Positions 1 to 10,898 of a stretch of 64,000 nucleotides of DNA are shown here, piece after piece. The notes under the pieces were generated by a model. That model was not told where the DNA came from, searched no databases, and saw nothing but the letters and a program-made list of their open reading frames with translations. Within the stretch, counting starts at the first letter, position 1; each line of letters opens with the position of its first letter. The position numbers and the translations under genes were made by a program. Source of the DNA: VXYL01 sp965199945 (lineage in GTDB: Bacteria > Pseudomonadota > Gammaproteobacteria > Pseudomonadales > Azotimanducaceae); assembly GCA_965199945.1 (NCBI GenBank), contig OZ241354.1:3658001-3722000 (forward strand), in the 5' to 3' direction.

Positions 1-123
1 CTCGACGCCGCCCCGCATCGCGTCCAACAGCTCTTGCGCCACCGCGCTCGTCAAGATCGGCGGCAGGCCCGGCGCACCGGCGATGCCGGCAAGCATCTTG
101 CGCCAGTCGTCCACGGTCTTCAT
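1..123 (-). CDS. N-terminal fragment of an unrecognised protein, cut by the window edge
   Basis: An open frame runs from an ATG at 121-123 to the edge of the window, giving 41 residues beginning MKTVDDWRKMLAGIAG. It is divergent from trkA, with about 85 bases between the two starts. I see no motif that identifies it, and only the first residues are present. The call rests on an uninterrupted frame, an ATG and a sensible divergent position, so it is tentative. Confidence 0.4.
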   Translation of the reverse strand, partial: MKTVDDWRKMLAGIAGAPGLPPILTSAVAQELLDAMRGGVE

Positions 124-174
124 TCCCGATGGCGCCCGTCGCCGACTCGTTCCTGCCACCTGCGCCCAGCGACG

Positions 175-203
175 TTCAACCCGCTACCGACTCGGCCTAG
201 AAT
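175..203 (+). promoter_or_regulatory. Putative trkA promoter, possibly giving a leaderless mRNA
   Basis: TAGAAT at 198-203 differs from the -10 consensus at one base. A weak -35 (TTCAAC, 175-180) lies 17 bases upstream. The -10 ends only 6 bases before the trkA ATG, so transcription would start at or next to the start codon. No Shine-Dalgarno sequence precedes the ATG, which fits a leaderless transcript. Confidence 0.45.
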
Positions 204-209
204 CGGCGC

Positions 210-1604
210 ATGAAGATCCTCATTCTCGGCGCCGGACAGACCGGCGGCACGTTGGCGGAAAACCTCGCCAACGAGGACTTCGACATCACCCTGGTCGATC
301 ACGAAGACACCCGGCTCAAGGAGCTGAAGGATCGGCTGGACATCCAGACGGTTCACGGCCACGCCTCGAGACCCGACGTGCTGCTCGCGGCGGGGGCCGA
401 CGACGCCGAGCTGCTCATCGCCGTCACCAACAGCGACGAAGTGAACATGGTGGCCTGCCAGGTCTGCTACTCGCTGTTCCAGACGCCCACCAAGATCGCC
501 CGCATCCGCTCCAGCGAATACGTCGCCAGCCCCAACGGCGACGACGAAGACATCAAGTTCTTCAGCCGCGACCACATGCCCATCGACGAGCTCATCAACC
601 CGGAGCGCGTCGTGATGGAACAGATCCAGGATCTGCTCGAGCATCCGGGCGCTCTGCAAGTGGTCGATTTCGCCGACCGGCGCGTGCAGCTGGTGGCCGT
701 GCGCGCCTATCACGGCGGCCCGCTCGTCGGCAAAGCGCTGCGCGCGCTCCGCGAACACATTCCGGCCGTCCGTACCAAAGTGGTCGCCATCTCCCGCGAG
801 AACCGCTCCATCATGCCCGCTGCCGACACCGTCGTGCAGGCCGACGACGAGGTCTTCTTCATCGCGCCCACCGAACACATCGACACCGTGATGTCCGAAC
901 TGCGCGAGAAGGAGCAGCCCAACAAGCGCGTCACCATCGTCGGCGGCGGCAACATCGGCCTGCTGCTCGCGCGCGCCATCGAGGACGACTTCGGGGTCAA
1001 GGTCATCGAATCCGACCGGCGCCGCGCCGAATTCGTGGCGGAGCAGCTGAACAGCGCGGTGACGATCCTCGGCAACGCCACCGACCGCGGCCTGCTGATG
1101 GAGGAGAACGTCGAGGACACCGACGCATTCTGCGCGGTGACCAACGACGACGAGGTGAACTTCATGTCCGCGTTGCTCGCCAAGCGCCTCGGCGCCAAGC
1201 GGGTGATCTCGCTGATCGCCAATCCGGCCTACGTGGATCTCGTGCAGGGCCGCGACATCGACATCGCCCTGTCGCCGCAGCTGTCCACGATGAGTTCGAT
1301 TCTCGCTCTCGTTCGCCGTGGCGACGTGGCGCGCGTGCATCGCCTGCGCCGCGGCGCCGCCGAAGCTCTGGAGGCCGTCGTGCATGGCGACGCCCGCAAC
1401 AGCAAGGTGGTGGACCGGCGCGTCGACCAGCTTCCCCTGCCCTCCGGCGTCACCGTGGGCGCGGTGGTGCGCGGCGAGGAGGTGCATGTCGAGTGCAGCG
1501 ATATGGTGGTGCGCAGCGGCGACCACGTGGTGCTGTTCGTCGTCGACAGATCGGCCGTCCCGGCCGTCGAACGGCTCTTTCAGGTGGGCTTGAGCTTCTT
1601 CTAG
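210..1604 (+). CDS. trkA: Trk system potassium transport regulatory protein TrkA
   Basis: Peripheral cytoplasmic subunit that binds NAD(H) and gates the TrkH potassium channel. At 464 residues it has the family length (E. coli about 458) and the duplicated RCK architecture. The first Rossmann motif is ILGAGQTGG near residue 5 and the second is IVGGGNIG near residue 243, each followed by a TrkA-C type regulatory domain. It lies 170 bases upstream of trkH on the same strand, so both Trk subunits are supplied together. The start is fixed by the Rossmann strand beginning at residue 2. Confidence 0.95.
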   Translation: MKILILGAGQTGGTLAENLANEDFDITLVDHEDTRLKELKDRLDIQTVHGHASRPDVLLAAGADDAELLIAVTNSDEVNMVACQVCYSLFQTPTKIARIRSSEYVASPNGDDEDIKFFSRDHMPIDELINPERVVMEQIQDLLEHPGALQVVDFADRRVQLVAVRAYHGGPLVGKALRALREHIPAVRTKVVAISRENRSIMPAADTVVQADDEVFFIAPTEHIDTVMSELREKEQPNKRVTIVGGGNIGLLLARAIEDDFGVKVIESDRRRAEFVAEQLNSAVTILGNATDRGLLMEENVEDTDAFCAVTNDDEVNFMSALLAKRLGAKRVISLIANPAYVDLVQGRDIDIALSPQLSTMSSILALVRRGDVARVHRLRRGAAEALEAVVHGDARNSKVVDRRVDQLPLPSGVTVGAVVRGEEVHVECSDMVVRSGDHVVLFVVDRSAVPAVERLFQVGLSFF

Positions 1605-1774
1605 CCGGAACGGCTGGTGATTCGATTCCAAATCGACAAGCGGTTGATCGCACGAGGCGAACCAGCCTGCGCCAAGGCTTCGGCGGACGCACCGCGCCGC
1701 CATCGTGCCTGCGCCCGTTCGACCCCCGCCGTTCGCCACGCCTTGCCGCGCGTTGTTTCCGAAGCGGTGCGCTA

Positions 1775-3235
1775 GTGCGCATCGCCACTATCCGCCTCGG
1801 GCCGATTCTGCGCGTCAGCGGCGGGCTGTTCATGCTGTTCAGCCTCGCCCTGCTCGTGCCGGCGGCGGTGGCGCTGGTGTACAGGGAACAGACCAGCGCG
1901 CCGTTCCTGATCGCCTTTGCCGTCGCCTTGGCCATCGGCGTCGTGCTCTGGATATGCGGACGCGGCGGCGGCGAGTTGCGCAGCCGCGAGGGCTTTCTCG
2001 TCACCGTGTTGTTCTACTTCGGATTGGGACTGACCGGCGCCCTTCCCCTGTACCTGGCGCCCGAGGTCACGGCGTCGTTCACGGATGCCGCGTTCGAGTC
2101 GCTCTCCGGCCTCACCACCACCGGCGCCACCGTGATCACCGGTCTCGACGACCTGCCGCGCTCGGTGCTCTTCTATCGGCAGTGGCTGCAATGGCTCGGC
2201 GGCATGGGCATCGTCGTGCTGGCAGTGGCGGTGCTGCCGATGCTCGGCGTCGGCGGAATGCAGCTCTACCGCGCCGAGTCGCCTGGACCGATCAAGGACA
2301 CCAAGCTCACGCCGCGCATCGCCCAGACGGCCAAGGCGCTGTGGTTCATCTACCTCGGCCTCACCGCGACCTGCGGCATCGCCTACTGGTTCGCCGGCAT
2401 GGACGCCTTCGACGCGATCTGCCATGCCTTCTCCACGGTGGCCATCGGCGGCTTCTCCACCCATGACGCGAGCTTGGGCTACTTCGACAGCGCGGCCGTC
2501 GAAGGCGTCGCAATCGTCTTCATGGCGCTCTCTGGAATCAGCTTCGCGCTGCACTTCGCGGTGCTGGCCCGGCGCAGCGTCGGCGGCTACCTCAAGGACA
2601 GCGAGTCGCGGGTCTACATCGGCGCTCTGGCGCTGGTCGCCGCCGTCGTCGCCGGCGTGTTGTTCTTCCACCCTGGCGCGACGGAGCGGCCCATCCGCGA
2701 CGGCTTGTTCCAAGCGGTCTCCTTCGCCACCACGACCGGCTTCACGACCGCCGACTACGGCGCGTGGCCGACGCTGGCGCCGGTGGCGATGATCTTCGCC
2801 GCCTTCGCCGGCGGCTGCGCCGGCTCCACCGCCGGCGGCTTGAAGATCTACCGCGTGCTGCTTCTCTACCGCCAAGGCGCCAGGGAGATCCTGCGCCTGG
2901 TGCATCCGCGCGGCGTCTTCCACATCAAGCTCGGCGAGCGCTTGGTGCCGGACCGCGTGGTGGACGCCGTGTGGGGGTTCTGTTCCGTGTATCTGGTCGC
3001 CTTCGTGGCCATGGTGGCGCTGCTGCTTGCGCTCTCGGACATGGACTTCGTCACCGCCTTCTCGGCGGTGGCGGCCAATCTCAACAACCTCGGCCCCGGG
3101 CTCGGCGACGTCGCCAGCAACTACCAAGCTCTCCCTCCCGCAACGAAGTGGGTGCTCACTTTCGCCATGCTCCTCGGGCGGCTTGAGATCTTCACGTTGC
3201 TGGTGGTGTTCTCCCCGCACTATTGGCGGAGTTGA
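1775..3235 (+). CDS. trkH: Trk system potassium uptake channel TrkH
   Basis: Inner-membrane potassium channel of the KtrB/TrkH superfamily; 486 residues against about 483 in E. coli. The four P-loop selectivity-filter segments are visible: SGLTTTGAT, STVAIGGFSTHD, SFATTTGFTT and AANLNNLGPG. The conserved QWLGGMGI and GGCAGSTAGG stretches are also present. I chose the GTG at 1775 because the TrkH-like N terminus (RIATIRLGPILRVSGG) begins there; the open frame continues further upstream without TrkH similarity. It works with TrkA, encoded just upstream, and stops 3 bases before the acyltransferase gene. Confidence 0.95.
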   Translation: MRIATIRLGPILRVSGGLFMLFSLALLVPAAVALVYREQTSAPFLIAFAVALAIGVVLWICGRGGGELRSREGFLVTVLFYFGLGLTGALPLYLAPEVTASFTDAAFESLSGLTTTGATVITGLDDLPRSVLFYRQWLQWLGGMGIVVLAVAVLPMLGVGGMQLYRAESPGPIKDTKLTPRIAQTAKALWFIYLGLTATCGIAYWFAGMDAFDAICHAFSTVAIGGFSTHDASLGYFDSAAVEGVAIVFMALSGISFALHFAVLARRSVGGYLKDSESRVYIGALALVAAVVAGVLFFHPGATERPIRDGLFQAVSFATTTGFTTADYGAWPTLAPVAMIFAAFAGGCAGSTAGGLKIYRVLLLYRQGAREILRLVHPRGVFHIKLGERLVPDRVVDAVWGFCSVYLVAFVAMVALLLALSDMDFVTAFSAVAANLNNLGPGLGDVASNYQALPPATKWVLTFAMLLGRLEIFTLLVVFSPHYWRS

Positions 3236-3238
3236 CCA

Positions 3239-3949
3239 GTGCCCGTTCTGCGCTCGCTCCTGTTCTACGTCGGCTACGTTTGCATCACGCTGGTTTGGGC
3301 CCTGCTCTCGCTGGCGGTGGCCTGGGCCATGACGCTGCCGCGCCGCTTCGACTTCATCATCGGCTGCTGGACGCGCATGGCGTTGTGGTGGCTGAAGGTC
3401 GCCTGCGGCATTCGCGTACAGGTCCGCGGGCTGGACAACATCCCCCGCGAGCCGTGCATTCTGCTCGTGAAGCACCAAAGCGCCTGGGAGACCCTGTGGA
3501 CGCAAACGCTGGTGACGCCGCAAGCGACGCTGGTGAAGCGCGAGCTCTTGAACATCCCCTTCTGGGGCTGGGCCTTCGCCATGGTGCGGCCTATCGCCAT
3601 CGACCGCTCCGCGCCGCGCGCGGCGCTGCGCCGTTTCGTCGAGGAAGGCCGGGACCGCCTGGAGCGCGGCATGTACGTCACGCTGTTCCCGGAGGGCACG
3701 CGCCTGCCGCCGGGCGCGCAAGGCAGGTTTCAGCGGGGCGGCGCGGCCCTGGCCGTCGCCACCGGCGCCCCGATCGTGGTGATCGCGCACAATGCCGGCC
3801 GCCATTGGCCTCGGGGGCTAGTCAAACAGCCCGGCGTCATCGCCGCGGAGATCTCCCCGCCGTTTGCCACGAGCGGCAAGAAGTCTTCCGAAATCAATGC
3901 GTTGTGCGAGTCCTGGCTGCGCGACACGATGGCTCGTTTGGAGTCCTAG
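3239..3949 (+). CDS. plsC: 1-acyl-sn-glycerol-3-phosphate acyltransferase (PlsC family)
   Basis: Membrane acyltransferase expected to convert lysophosphatidic acid to phosphatidic acid. It has 236 residues with an N-terminal hydrophobic segment, the catalytic His block KHQSAWETL near residue 79 and the glycerol-phosphate binding motif FPEGTR near residue 147. The acidic partner of the catalytic histidine is Glu (HX4E) rather than the textbook Asp; KHQS.WE variants are, from memory, common in proteobacterial PlsC-like proteins. The GTG start lies 3 bases after the trkH stop, suggesting cotranscription. Acyl-donor preference cannot be read from the sequence. Confidence 0.88.
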   Translation: MPVLRSLLFYVGYVCITLVWALLSLAVAWAMTLPRRFDFIIGCWTRMALWWLKVACGIRVQVRGLDNIPREPCILLVKHQSAWETLWTQTLVTPQATLVKRELLNIPFWGWAFAMVRPIAIDRSAPRAALRRFVEEGRDRLERGMYVTLFPEGTRLPPGAQGRFQRGGAALAVATGAPIVVIAHNAGRHWPRGLVKQPGVIAAEISPPFATSGKKSSEINALCESWLRDTMARLES

Positions 3950-3966
3950 CCGGCCGCGAACGCCCC

Positions 3967-6393
<2,427 letters not shown>

Positions 6394-6549
6394 CGACAGG
6401 TGCGCTTTCGTTCGTTTCGGAAAGGGATCGCAAGGACTCGGCAACGCAATCGCACAAGGCAAGGAATCGAGGGCTTTCGCGGCGCCGCAAGCGCGACTTC
6501 GGCAGCACCGTCGCGCATGTAGGGACACTACATCGTCGGGCCGCCCGAA

Positions 6550-7626
6550 TCAACTCGCGGGCACGAATTCTCCATGTTTCACGTGAAACACGCGACCGCC
6601 GGCGTCCGCCCGAAGCATGGCCGAAGCAGCCGGATTCGCCGACGTGGCGATCACCTGGCTGCCCATCGCCCCAAGGCGGCCGTAGAAGCGCTGGCTGTGG
6701 TCGTCGTCCAGCTCCGCGCCCACGTCGTCGATCAGGAACAGGGAAGGACGCCCCAGCCCGTCCAGCTGCTGCGCCTGGCCAAGGACGAGGGCGCTGGCAA
6801 GCGCCTTGCCCTGGCCGCGGGAGAGGGTTGACGACGCCGCCTCGCCGCGACACGTCATTTCCACATCCGCCCGATGCGGGCCGCTGTGGGTCGTGCCGGT
6901 GCGGCAGTCCCAATCGAAGTCGTCCTGCACCGCGTCGGCAAGGGCGCCATCGCGCCATCCCCGGGAGTACGAGAAGTCCACGGCGAGATCGTCGTCCAGC
7001 GCCGCAAGAGAAGCCTGAACTTCGCCGCGAACGCCGTCGAAGTACGACCCGCGCGCATCCGCGAGTAGTGCGCCGAGCTCCACGAGCTGCGCGGTCCAGC
7101 TCGGCAGCGTTCGGTGATCCCGCGCCTTCAACAGCGCGTTGCGGTGGCGCAGGGCGCGCGCGTAGCGTCGCAGCGTGCCGGCATGGTCATGTTTCACGTG
7201 AAACACTCCCCAGTCCAGCCACTGGCGGCGCACGGCAGGCGCACCGAATACGAGGTCGGCCAGATCGGGCAACAGCAGCTGAATCGGCAGCAGCGCGGCC
7301 ACCTCGGACAACTGCCGAACCGGCTTCCCGTCGCGCCGCAGTTCCGCCCTTCCACCGCGTTCGCGCCGATACGAGATGCGCACGTCGCCCAACACCGCAT
7401 CCTGCAAACCAGCGCCGACTTCAATGCGCTCTTCCCCCTGCCGCAGCACGGATTCCGGCTTGCCAGGCCGAAAGGACCGACCCCGGATCAACAGGTGGAC
7501 GGCCTCCAACAGCGCGGTCTTGCCGGCGCCGTTGGGGCCAAGCAGCAGATTGGCGCCTGGCGCGAGATCGACGTGCGCCGACGCGATGTTGCGAACGTTG
7601 CCGACGTCGAGCCGCCCCAGGATCAC
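6550..7626 (-). CDS. recF: DNA replication and repair protein RecF, with two parS sites in its coding sequence
   Basis: SMC-like ATPase that helps load RecA at single-strand gaps. It has 358 residues (E. coli 357) with Walker A GPNGAGKT near residue 30, signature LSRGQGKALASAL and Walker B LFLIDDVGAELD. Unusually, the peptide FHVKH occurs twice, near residues 141-146 and 346-351. Each copy is the in-frame translation of an exact parS palindrome. The second lies in the C-terminal tail and the first in the arm region, where extra residues may be tolerated. It follows dnaN after 16 bases. Confidence 0.95.
   Translation of the reverse strand: MILGRLDVGNVRNIASAHVDLAPGANLLLGPNGAGKTALLEAVHLLIRGRSFRPGKPESVLRQGEERIEVGAGLQDAVLGDVRISYRRERGGRAELRRDGKPVRQLSEVAALLPIQLLLPDLADLVFGAPAVRRQWLDWGVFHVKHDHAGTLRRYARALRHRNALLKARDHRTLPSWTAQLVELGALLADARGSYFDGVRGEVQASLAALDDDLAVDFSYSRGWRDGALADAVQDDFDWDCRTGTTHSGPHRADVEMTCRGEAASSTLSRGQGKALASALVLGQAQQLDGLGRPSLFLIDDVGAELDDDHSQRFYGRLGAMGSQVIATSANPAASAMLRADAGGRVFHVKHGEFVPAS
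6575..6590. promoter_or_regulatory. parS: parS centromere site 1, inside the 3' end of recF
   Basis: The 16-bp perfect palindrome TGTTTCACGTGAAACA is the canonical chromosomal parS bound by ParB. It lies about 3.7 kb from dnaA on the origin-proximal side. parA and parB are in the same window (17.3-18.9 kb), so the whole segregation cassette is visible here. Confidence 0.95.
7190..7205. promoter_or_regulatory. parS: parS centromere site 2, inside the middle of recF
   Basis: A second exact copy of TGTTTCACGTGAAACA, 615 bp from the first. Both copies are in the same reading frame of recF and encode the same peptide, FHVKH. Clustering near the origin is what is expected of ParB loading sites. 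Confidence 0.95.
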
Positions 7627-7642
7627 CGCTCACCGCGGCCCA

Positions 7643-8773
7643 TCAACGGCGAAGCGGCATCACGACGTAGATCGAGTCCTCCGCGCCGATGCCTTCCATG
7701 AGGGCGATGTTGTTGTCCGGCGGCATCGACACCTTGACGGCTTCAGTGTCCAAGGCATTGAGAACGTCCTGGAGGTAGCGCACGTTGAAGCCGATCTCCA
7801 TGGTGCTGCCGTCGTAGTCCACGGCGACGGTTTCCTCGGCCTCTTCCTGCTCCGGGTTGGAGGCGCGGATGACCATTCGATCGTCCTCGAGATGCAGGCG
7901 CACGTCCTGGGACTTCTCGTTCGACAGAATCGCCGCGCGCTGTAATGCCCGATGCCAGGTCTCGCGGTCGCCGGTCGCCGAGTGGTCCGTGTTGCGCGGA
8001 ATCAGGCGGTCCACTTCCGGAAACTGGCCATCGACCAGCTTGGTGGTCAACGTGTACTCTCCTTGGGTGGCGCGCAGCGTGCGGCTGCCCATCTCCAGCT
8101 GAACGTCGGCATCGCTCTCGCCGATGAGCCGTTCCAAGTCCTGCACGCTCTTGCGCGGCACGATGATGCGCAGCTTTTCCACGCCCTCGACGCCGCGGTC
8201 CAAGGTGGAGATGGCCATGCGATGGCCGTCCGAGGCCGCCGCCCGCAGGCTGTTCGCCGTCAACTCGAAGAGCATCCCGTTCAGGAAGTAGCGCACGTCG
8301 CCGTTCGCCATGGCGAACTTCGTGCGGTCGAGCAGCCGCCGCAGATCGGCGTGCGGCACAACGAGTTGAACGCCCTCGCCTTCGTCCTCGTCTCCCTCCA
8401 GCAGCAAGGGCTTCTCCTTGGGGAAGTCGTCGCTCGGTATCGTCGCCAGCGCGAAGCGGCTGCGCCCGGACTTCACGATCGCGCGTCCGTTCTCCAATGC
8501 GACGTCGACGCTGGCGTTCTCCGGCAGCGATTGCCAGATCTCCGCCAGCTTGTGCGCCGGCACGGTCGTCGAACCCGCGCTGTCGATGTCCACGCCCTCC
8601 TCGATCCTGGCGACGATCTCCACTTCCAGGTCGGTGCCCCGCACCGTGAGCGCGGATTCCGTGGCCTCGACGTGCAGGTTGGCCAGAACCGGCAACGTCG
8701 GCCGCCGCTCGACCACGCCGGTCACCACCCGCAACGGGCGCAGCAGGGTGTCTCGGCTTGCTCGCAATTTCAT
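7643..8773 (-). CDS. dnaN: DNA polymerase III beta subunit (sliding clamp)
   Basis: Ring-shaped homodimeric clamp that tethers DNA polymerase III; 376 residues against 366 in E. coli. The N terminus MKLRASRDTLLRPLRVV, the segment VVERRPTLPVLANLHVEA and the C-terminal VMPLRR ending are typical. It sits 43 bases after dnaA and 16 bases before recF on the minus strand, the usual dnaA-dnaN-recF arrangement. Confidence 0.96.
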   Translation of the reverse strand: MKLRASRDTLLRPLRVVTGVVERRPTLPVLANLHVEATESALTVRGTDLEVEIVARIEEGVDIDSAGSTTVPAHKLAEIWQSLPENASVDVALENGRAIVKSGRSRFALATIPSDDFPKEKPLLLEGDEDEGEGVQLVVPHADLRRLLDRTKFAMANGDVRYFLNGMLFELTANSLRAAASDGHRMAISTLDRGVEGVEKLRIIVPRKSVQDLERLIGESDADVQLEMGSRTLRATQGEYTLTTKLVDGQFPEVDRLIPRNTDHSATGDRETWHRALQRAAILSNEKSQDVRLHLEDDRMVIRASNPEQEEAEETVAVDYDGSTMEIGFNVRYLQDVLNALDTEAVKVSMPPDNNIALMEGIGAEDSIYVVMPLRR

Positions 8774-8816
8774 GGCTTGGTCCTCAAGTGCTTCGGGAAT
8801 CGGCGGTGCGGGCCGG

Positions 8817-10238
8817 TCACGCCTGGCTCACGCGCCGCGACAGGTTGCGGTAGTCCTCCGCCACTTCCTGATCGGTCTTGCACAGCTCCTTGATGCGCCG
8901 GCAGGCGTGCAGCACCGTCGTGTGGTCGCGTCCGCCGAAGTGCGAGGCGATGTGCGGCAGGGAGTGGTTGGTGAACTCCCGCGCCAGCGACATCGCGATC
9001 TGCCGCGGCCTGGCGATGGCGCGGACGCGGGTGCTCGAGAGCATGTCGGCGTGCTTGATGTTGTAGTACGACTCCACCAGCGTCTGGATGTGCTCCACGG
9101 TGACGTAGCGGGCGCGGGTCGAGAAGAGGTCGCGCAAGGCGGTGCGCACCAGTTCGATGGTCACCGGCGCGTTCTGGAAATGCGCTCTGGCGATGACGCG
9201 CTGCAGTGCGCCGGTGAGCTCGCGCACGTTGGAGCGGATGCGCTCGGCGATGTGCAGCGCCACGTCCATCGGGATGTCCACGCCCTGGGACTTGCCCTTG
9301 TTCATGAGGATCGCGGTGCGCGTCTCCACCTCCGGCAGGTCGACCTCCGCCGTCATGCCGCCGACCACCCGCGAGCGCAGGCGGTGTTCAAGGCCGCGCA
9401 TCTCCTGCGGGTAGCGATCCGATGTGGCCACCACCTGCTTGCCGGATTCGAGCAGCGCATTGAAGACGTGGAAGAACTTCTCCTGGAATCCCGCCCGACC
9501 GTCGAAGAACTGGATGTCGTCGATCATCAGCACGTCCACCGACCGGTAGCGCAGCGTGGCTTCCTGCATGTCGCCGCTGCGCACGCCGTGGACGATCTCG
9601 TTGCCGAAGCTCTCGCTCGGCAGGTAGACGACGTTGACCTTCGGCGCTCGGGCAAGGATCGCGTTGCCGATCGCGTGCATGAGATGGGTCTTGCCCAGTC
9701 CGACCCCGCCGTAGAGGAGCAGCGGGTTGTAGCTGTGTACCGGCACCCACGGCGAACGCACGCATTGCTCCGCCACATGCTGCGCCGCCGCCTTCGCCAC
9801 CTGGTTCGCCTGGCCCGGCACGAACGTGTCGAACCGGTATTCCCGGTTGAGCGTCTGGCGAAGCGGTGCCCCGGGGGCGTCCTGGGCCGCATCGAGCGCC
9901 GCGGCGCCGTCTTCCGCCGAGGCTCCGTGCTGCCCAGCGCGCTGCGGCCCGCCCAAATACGGCGTTCGGTCGCCGGCGACGATGCGCACCTCGACCTCGC
10001 GCACCTCGCCGACCGCAAGCTCCTTGATGCGCTCCAGGTAGAGCGACTCGACGGCTTCCTTGATGTACCGGTTGCGGGTGCTGAGCACCAGCTTCCCGTC
10101 GCGCACCTCGGCCTGCAGCGGCCTAAGCCACTTGTCGTATTCGTCCGCCGCGAGCTGCCCGCTCAGCCGCTCCAGAACAACTTGCCAAACGCCATTTTCC
10201 CCCTCCTCATGCTGCCAATCCCGAGCGTTGTTCCCCAC
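8817..10238 (-). CDS. dnaA: Chromosomal replication initiator protein DnaA
   Basis: AAA+ ATPase that binds DnaA boxes and melts oriC. Visible are domain I (GVWQVVLERLSGQL), Walker A GGVGLGKTHLMHAIGN, Walker B LMIDDIQF, and the domain IV DNA-binding signature GRDHTTVLHACRRI near the C terminus. I prefer the GTG at 10238 (473 residues), which has an AGGA six bases upstream. A TTG at 10289 would add 17 residues not seen in relatives. An out-of-frame ATG behind a GGAGG-like run lies just downstream and could mislead gene finders. It diverges from rpmH across the putative origin. Confidence 0.95.
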   Translation of the reverse strand: MGNNARDWQHEEGENGVWQVVLERLSGQLAADEYDKWLRPLQAEVRDGKLVLSTRNRYIKEAVESLYLERIKELAVGEVREVEVRIVAGDRTPYLGGPQRAGQHGASAEDGAAALDAAQDAPGAPLRQTLNREYRFDTFVPGQANQVAKAAAQHVAEQCVRSPWVPVHSYNPLLLYGGVGLGKTHLMHAIGNAILARAPKVNVVYLPSESFGNEIVHGVRSGDMQEATLRYRSVDVLMIDDIQFFDGRAGFQEKFFHVFNALLESGKQVVATSDRYPQEMRGLEHRLRSRVVGGMTAEVDLPEVETRTAILMNKGKSQGVDIPMDVALHIAERIRSNVRELTGALQRVIARAHFQNAPVTIELVRTALRDLFSTRARYVTVEHIQTLVESYYNIKHADMLSSTRVRAIARPRQIAMSLAREFTNHSLPHIASHFGGRDHTTVLHACRRIKELCKTDQEVAEDYRNLSRRVSQA

Positions 10239-10289
10239 CGTTTTCCTGCGCGATTCGTGAGTTGTGTTGTCCCGCCCCAATACGACCAA

Positions 10290-10660
10290 GCGCGGCTCCT
10301 TTTGACGGCCACCTTAGCAAGACTTCCACGCGCTTCGCCATGCATTTCGGCAACTAATTCAATGTTTTTCAACTCTCTCCACCAATTCAATACGTTACTT
10401 CACAAGGGCCGCACATTGCTGGCTACATGAACAGTGGTTCGTAGTTTCCTTTGGATAACTTGTAGACAATTTGGGCGTTCCCGAGGCAGGAGAAAAGCTC
10501 CGCCCAGCGACGCACCCGTCGTCAAGGCCATGCCCAATGGATGCCCACACGATGCCATGTGCGACATTTGCCATAGTTTCCGTAAGTTAATCGCCCATCG
10601 CGCCGTAAGCCAGCCGCCATATGACGACGACGATATTTCCTACATGAAGAAGATTCCTCA
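10290..10660. other. oriC: Candidate chromosomal origin (oriC) in the dnaA-rpmH gap
   Basis: This roughly 400-base gene-free stretch is clearly more AT-rich than its surroundings, especially 10350-10400, which could be the unwinding element. It lies between dnaA and rpmH, where Pseudomonas-type origins sit. One good DnaA box is visible at 10450-10458. TACTTCACA near 10396 and TTGTAGACA near 10459 match TTATNCACA with two mismatches each. No gene is convincing here; short open frames show no protein-like character. Confidence 0.5.
10450..10458 (-). promoter_or_regulatory. DnaA box-like 9-mer
   Basis: On the minus strand the sequence reads TTATCCAAA, one mismatch from TTATCCACA. It lies in the AT-rich gap next to dnaA. 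Confidence 0.45.
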
Positions 10661-10689
10661 TTGACAGTCGCCCGTGCTGCGGCCACAAT
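10661..10689 (+). promoter_or_regulatory. Sigma-70 promoter of the rpmH-rnpA-yidD-yidC operon
   Basis: A perfect -35 (TTGACA, 10661-10666) is followed by a 17-base spacer and CACAAT at 10684-10689 as -10. The rpmH start lies 54 bases downstream, preceded by the ribosome-binding-like AGAGGCAGC. Confidence 0.7.
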
Positions 10690-10742
10690 CCCGCGCCTCT
10701 TCCGACACCATTCGAGCGGTCGGGCACCGCATAAGAGGCAGC

Positions 10743-10877
10743 ATGAAACGGACGTACCAGCCCAGCGTGATCAAGCGAAAGCGGCGTCACGGGTTCCGGG
10801 CGCGGATGGCCACTAGGAACGGGCGCAAGATCCTCAAGGCCCGCCGCGCCAAGGGCCGCAAGCGGCTCACGGTCTAG
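10743..10877 (+). CDS. rpmH: 50S ribosomal protein L34
   Basis: A 44-residue basic protein of the large ribosomal subunit with the diagnostic MKRTYQPSVIKRKRRHGF start and ARRAKGRKRLTV end. It is the first gene after the origin gap, driven by a TTGACA promoter, and is followed by rnpA as in most bacteria. Confidence 0.98.
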   Translation: MKRTYQPSVIKRKRRHGFRARMATRNGRKILKARRAKGRKRLTV

Positions 10878-10898
10878 GTCGCGGCGGCGGCTCGAACG

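Noticed and set aside
10434..10664. A 76-codon frame in the dnaA-rpmH gap
   Set aside because: Its composition is not protein-like, it has no Shine-Dalgarno site, and it spans the likely origin.
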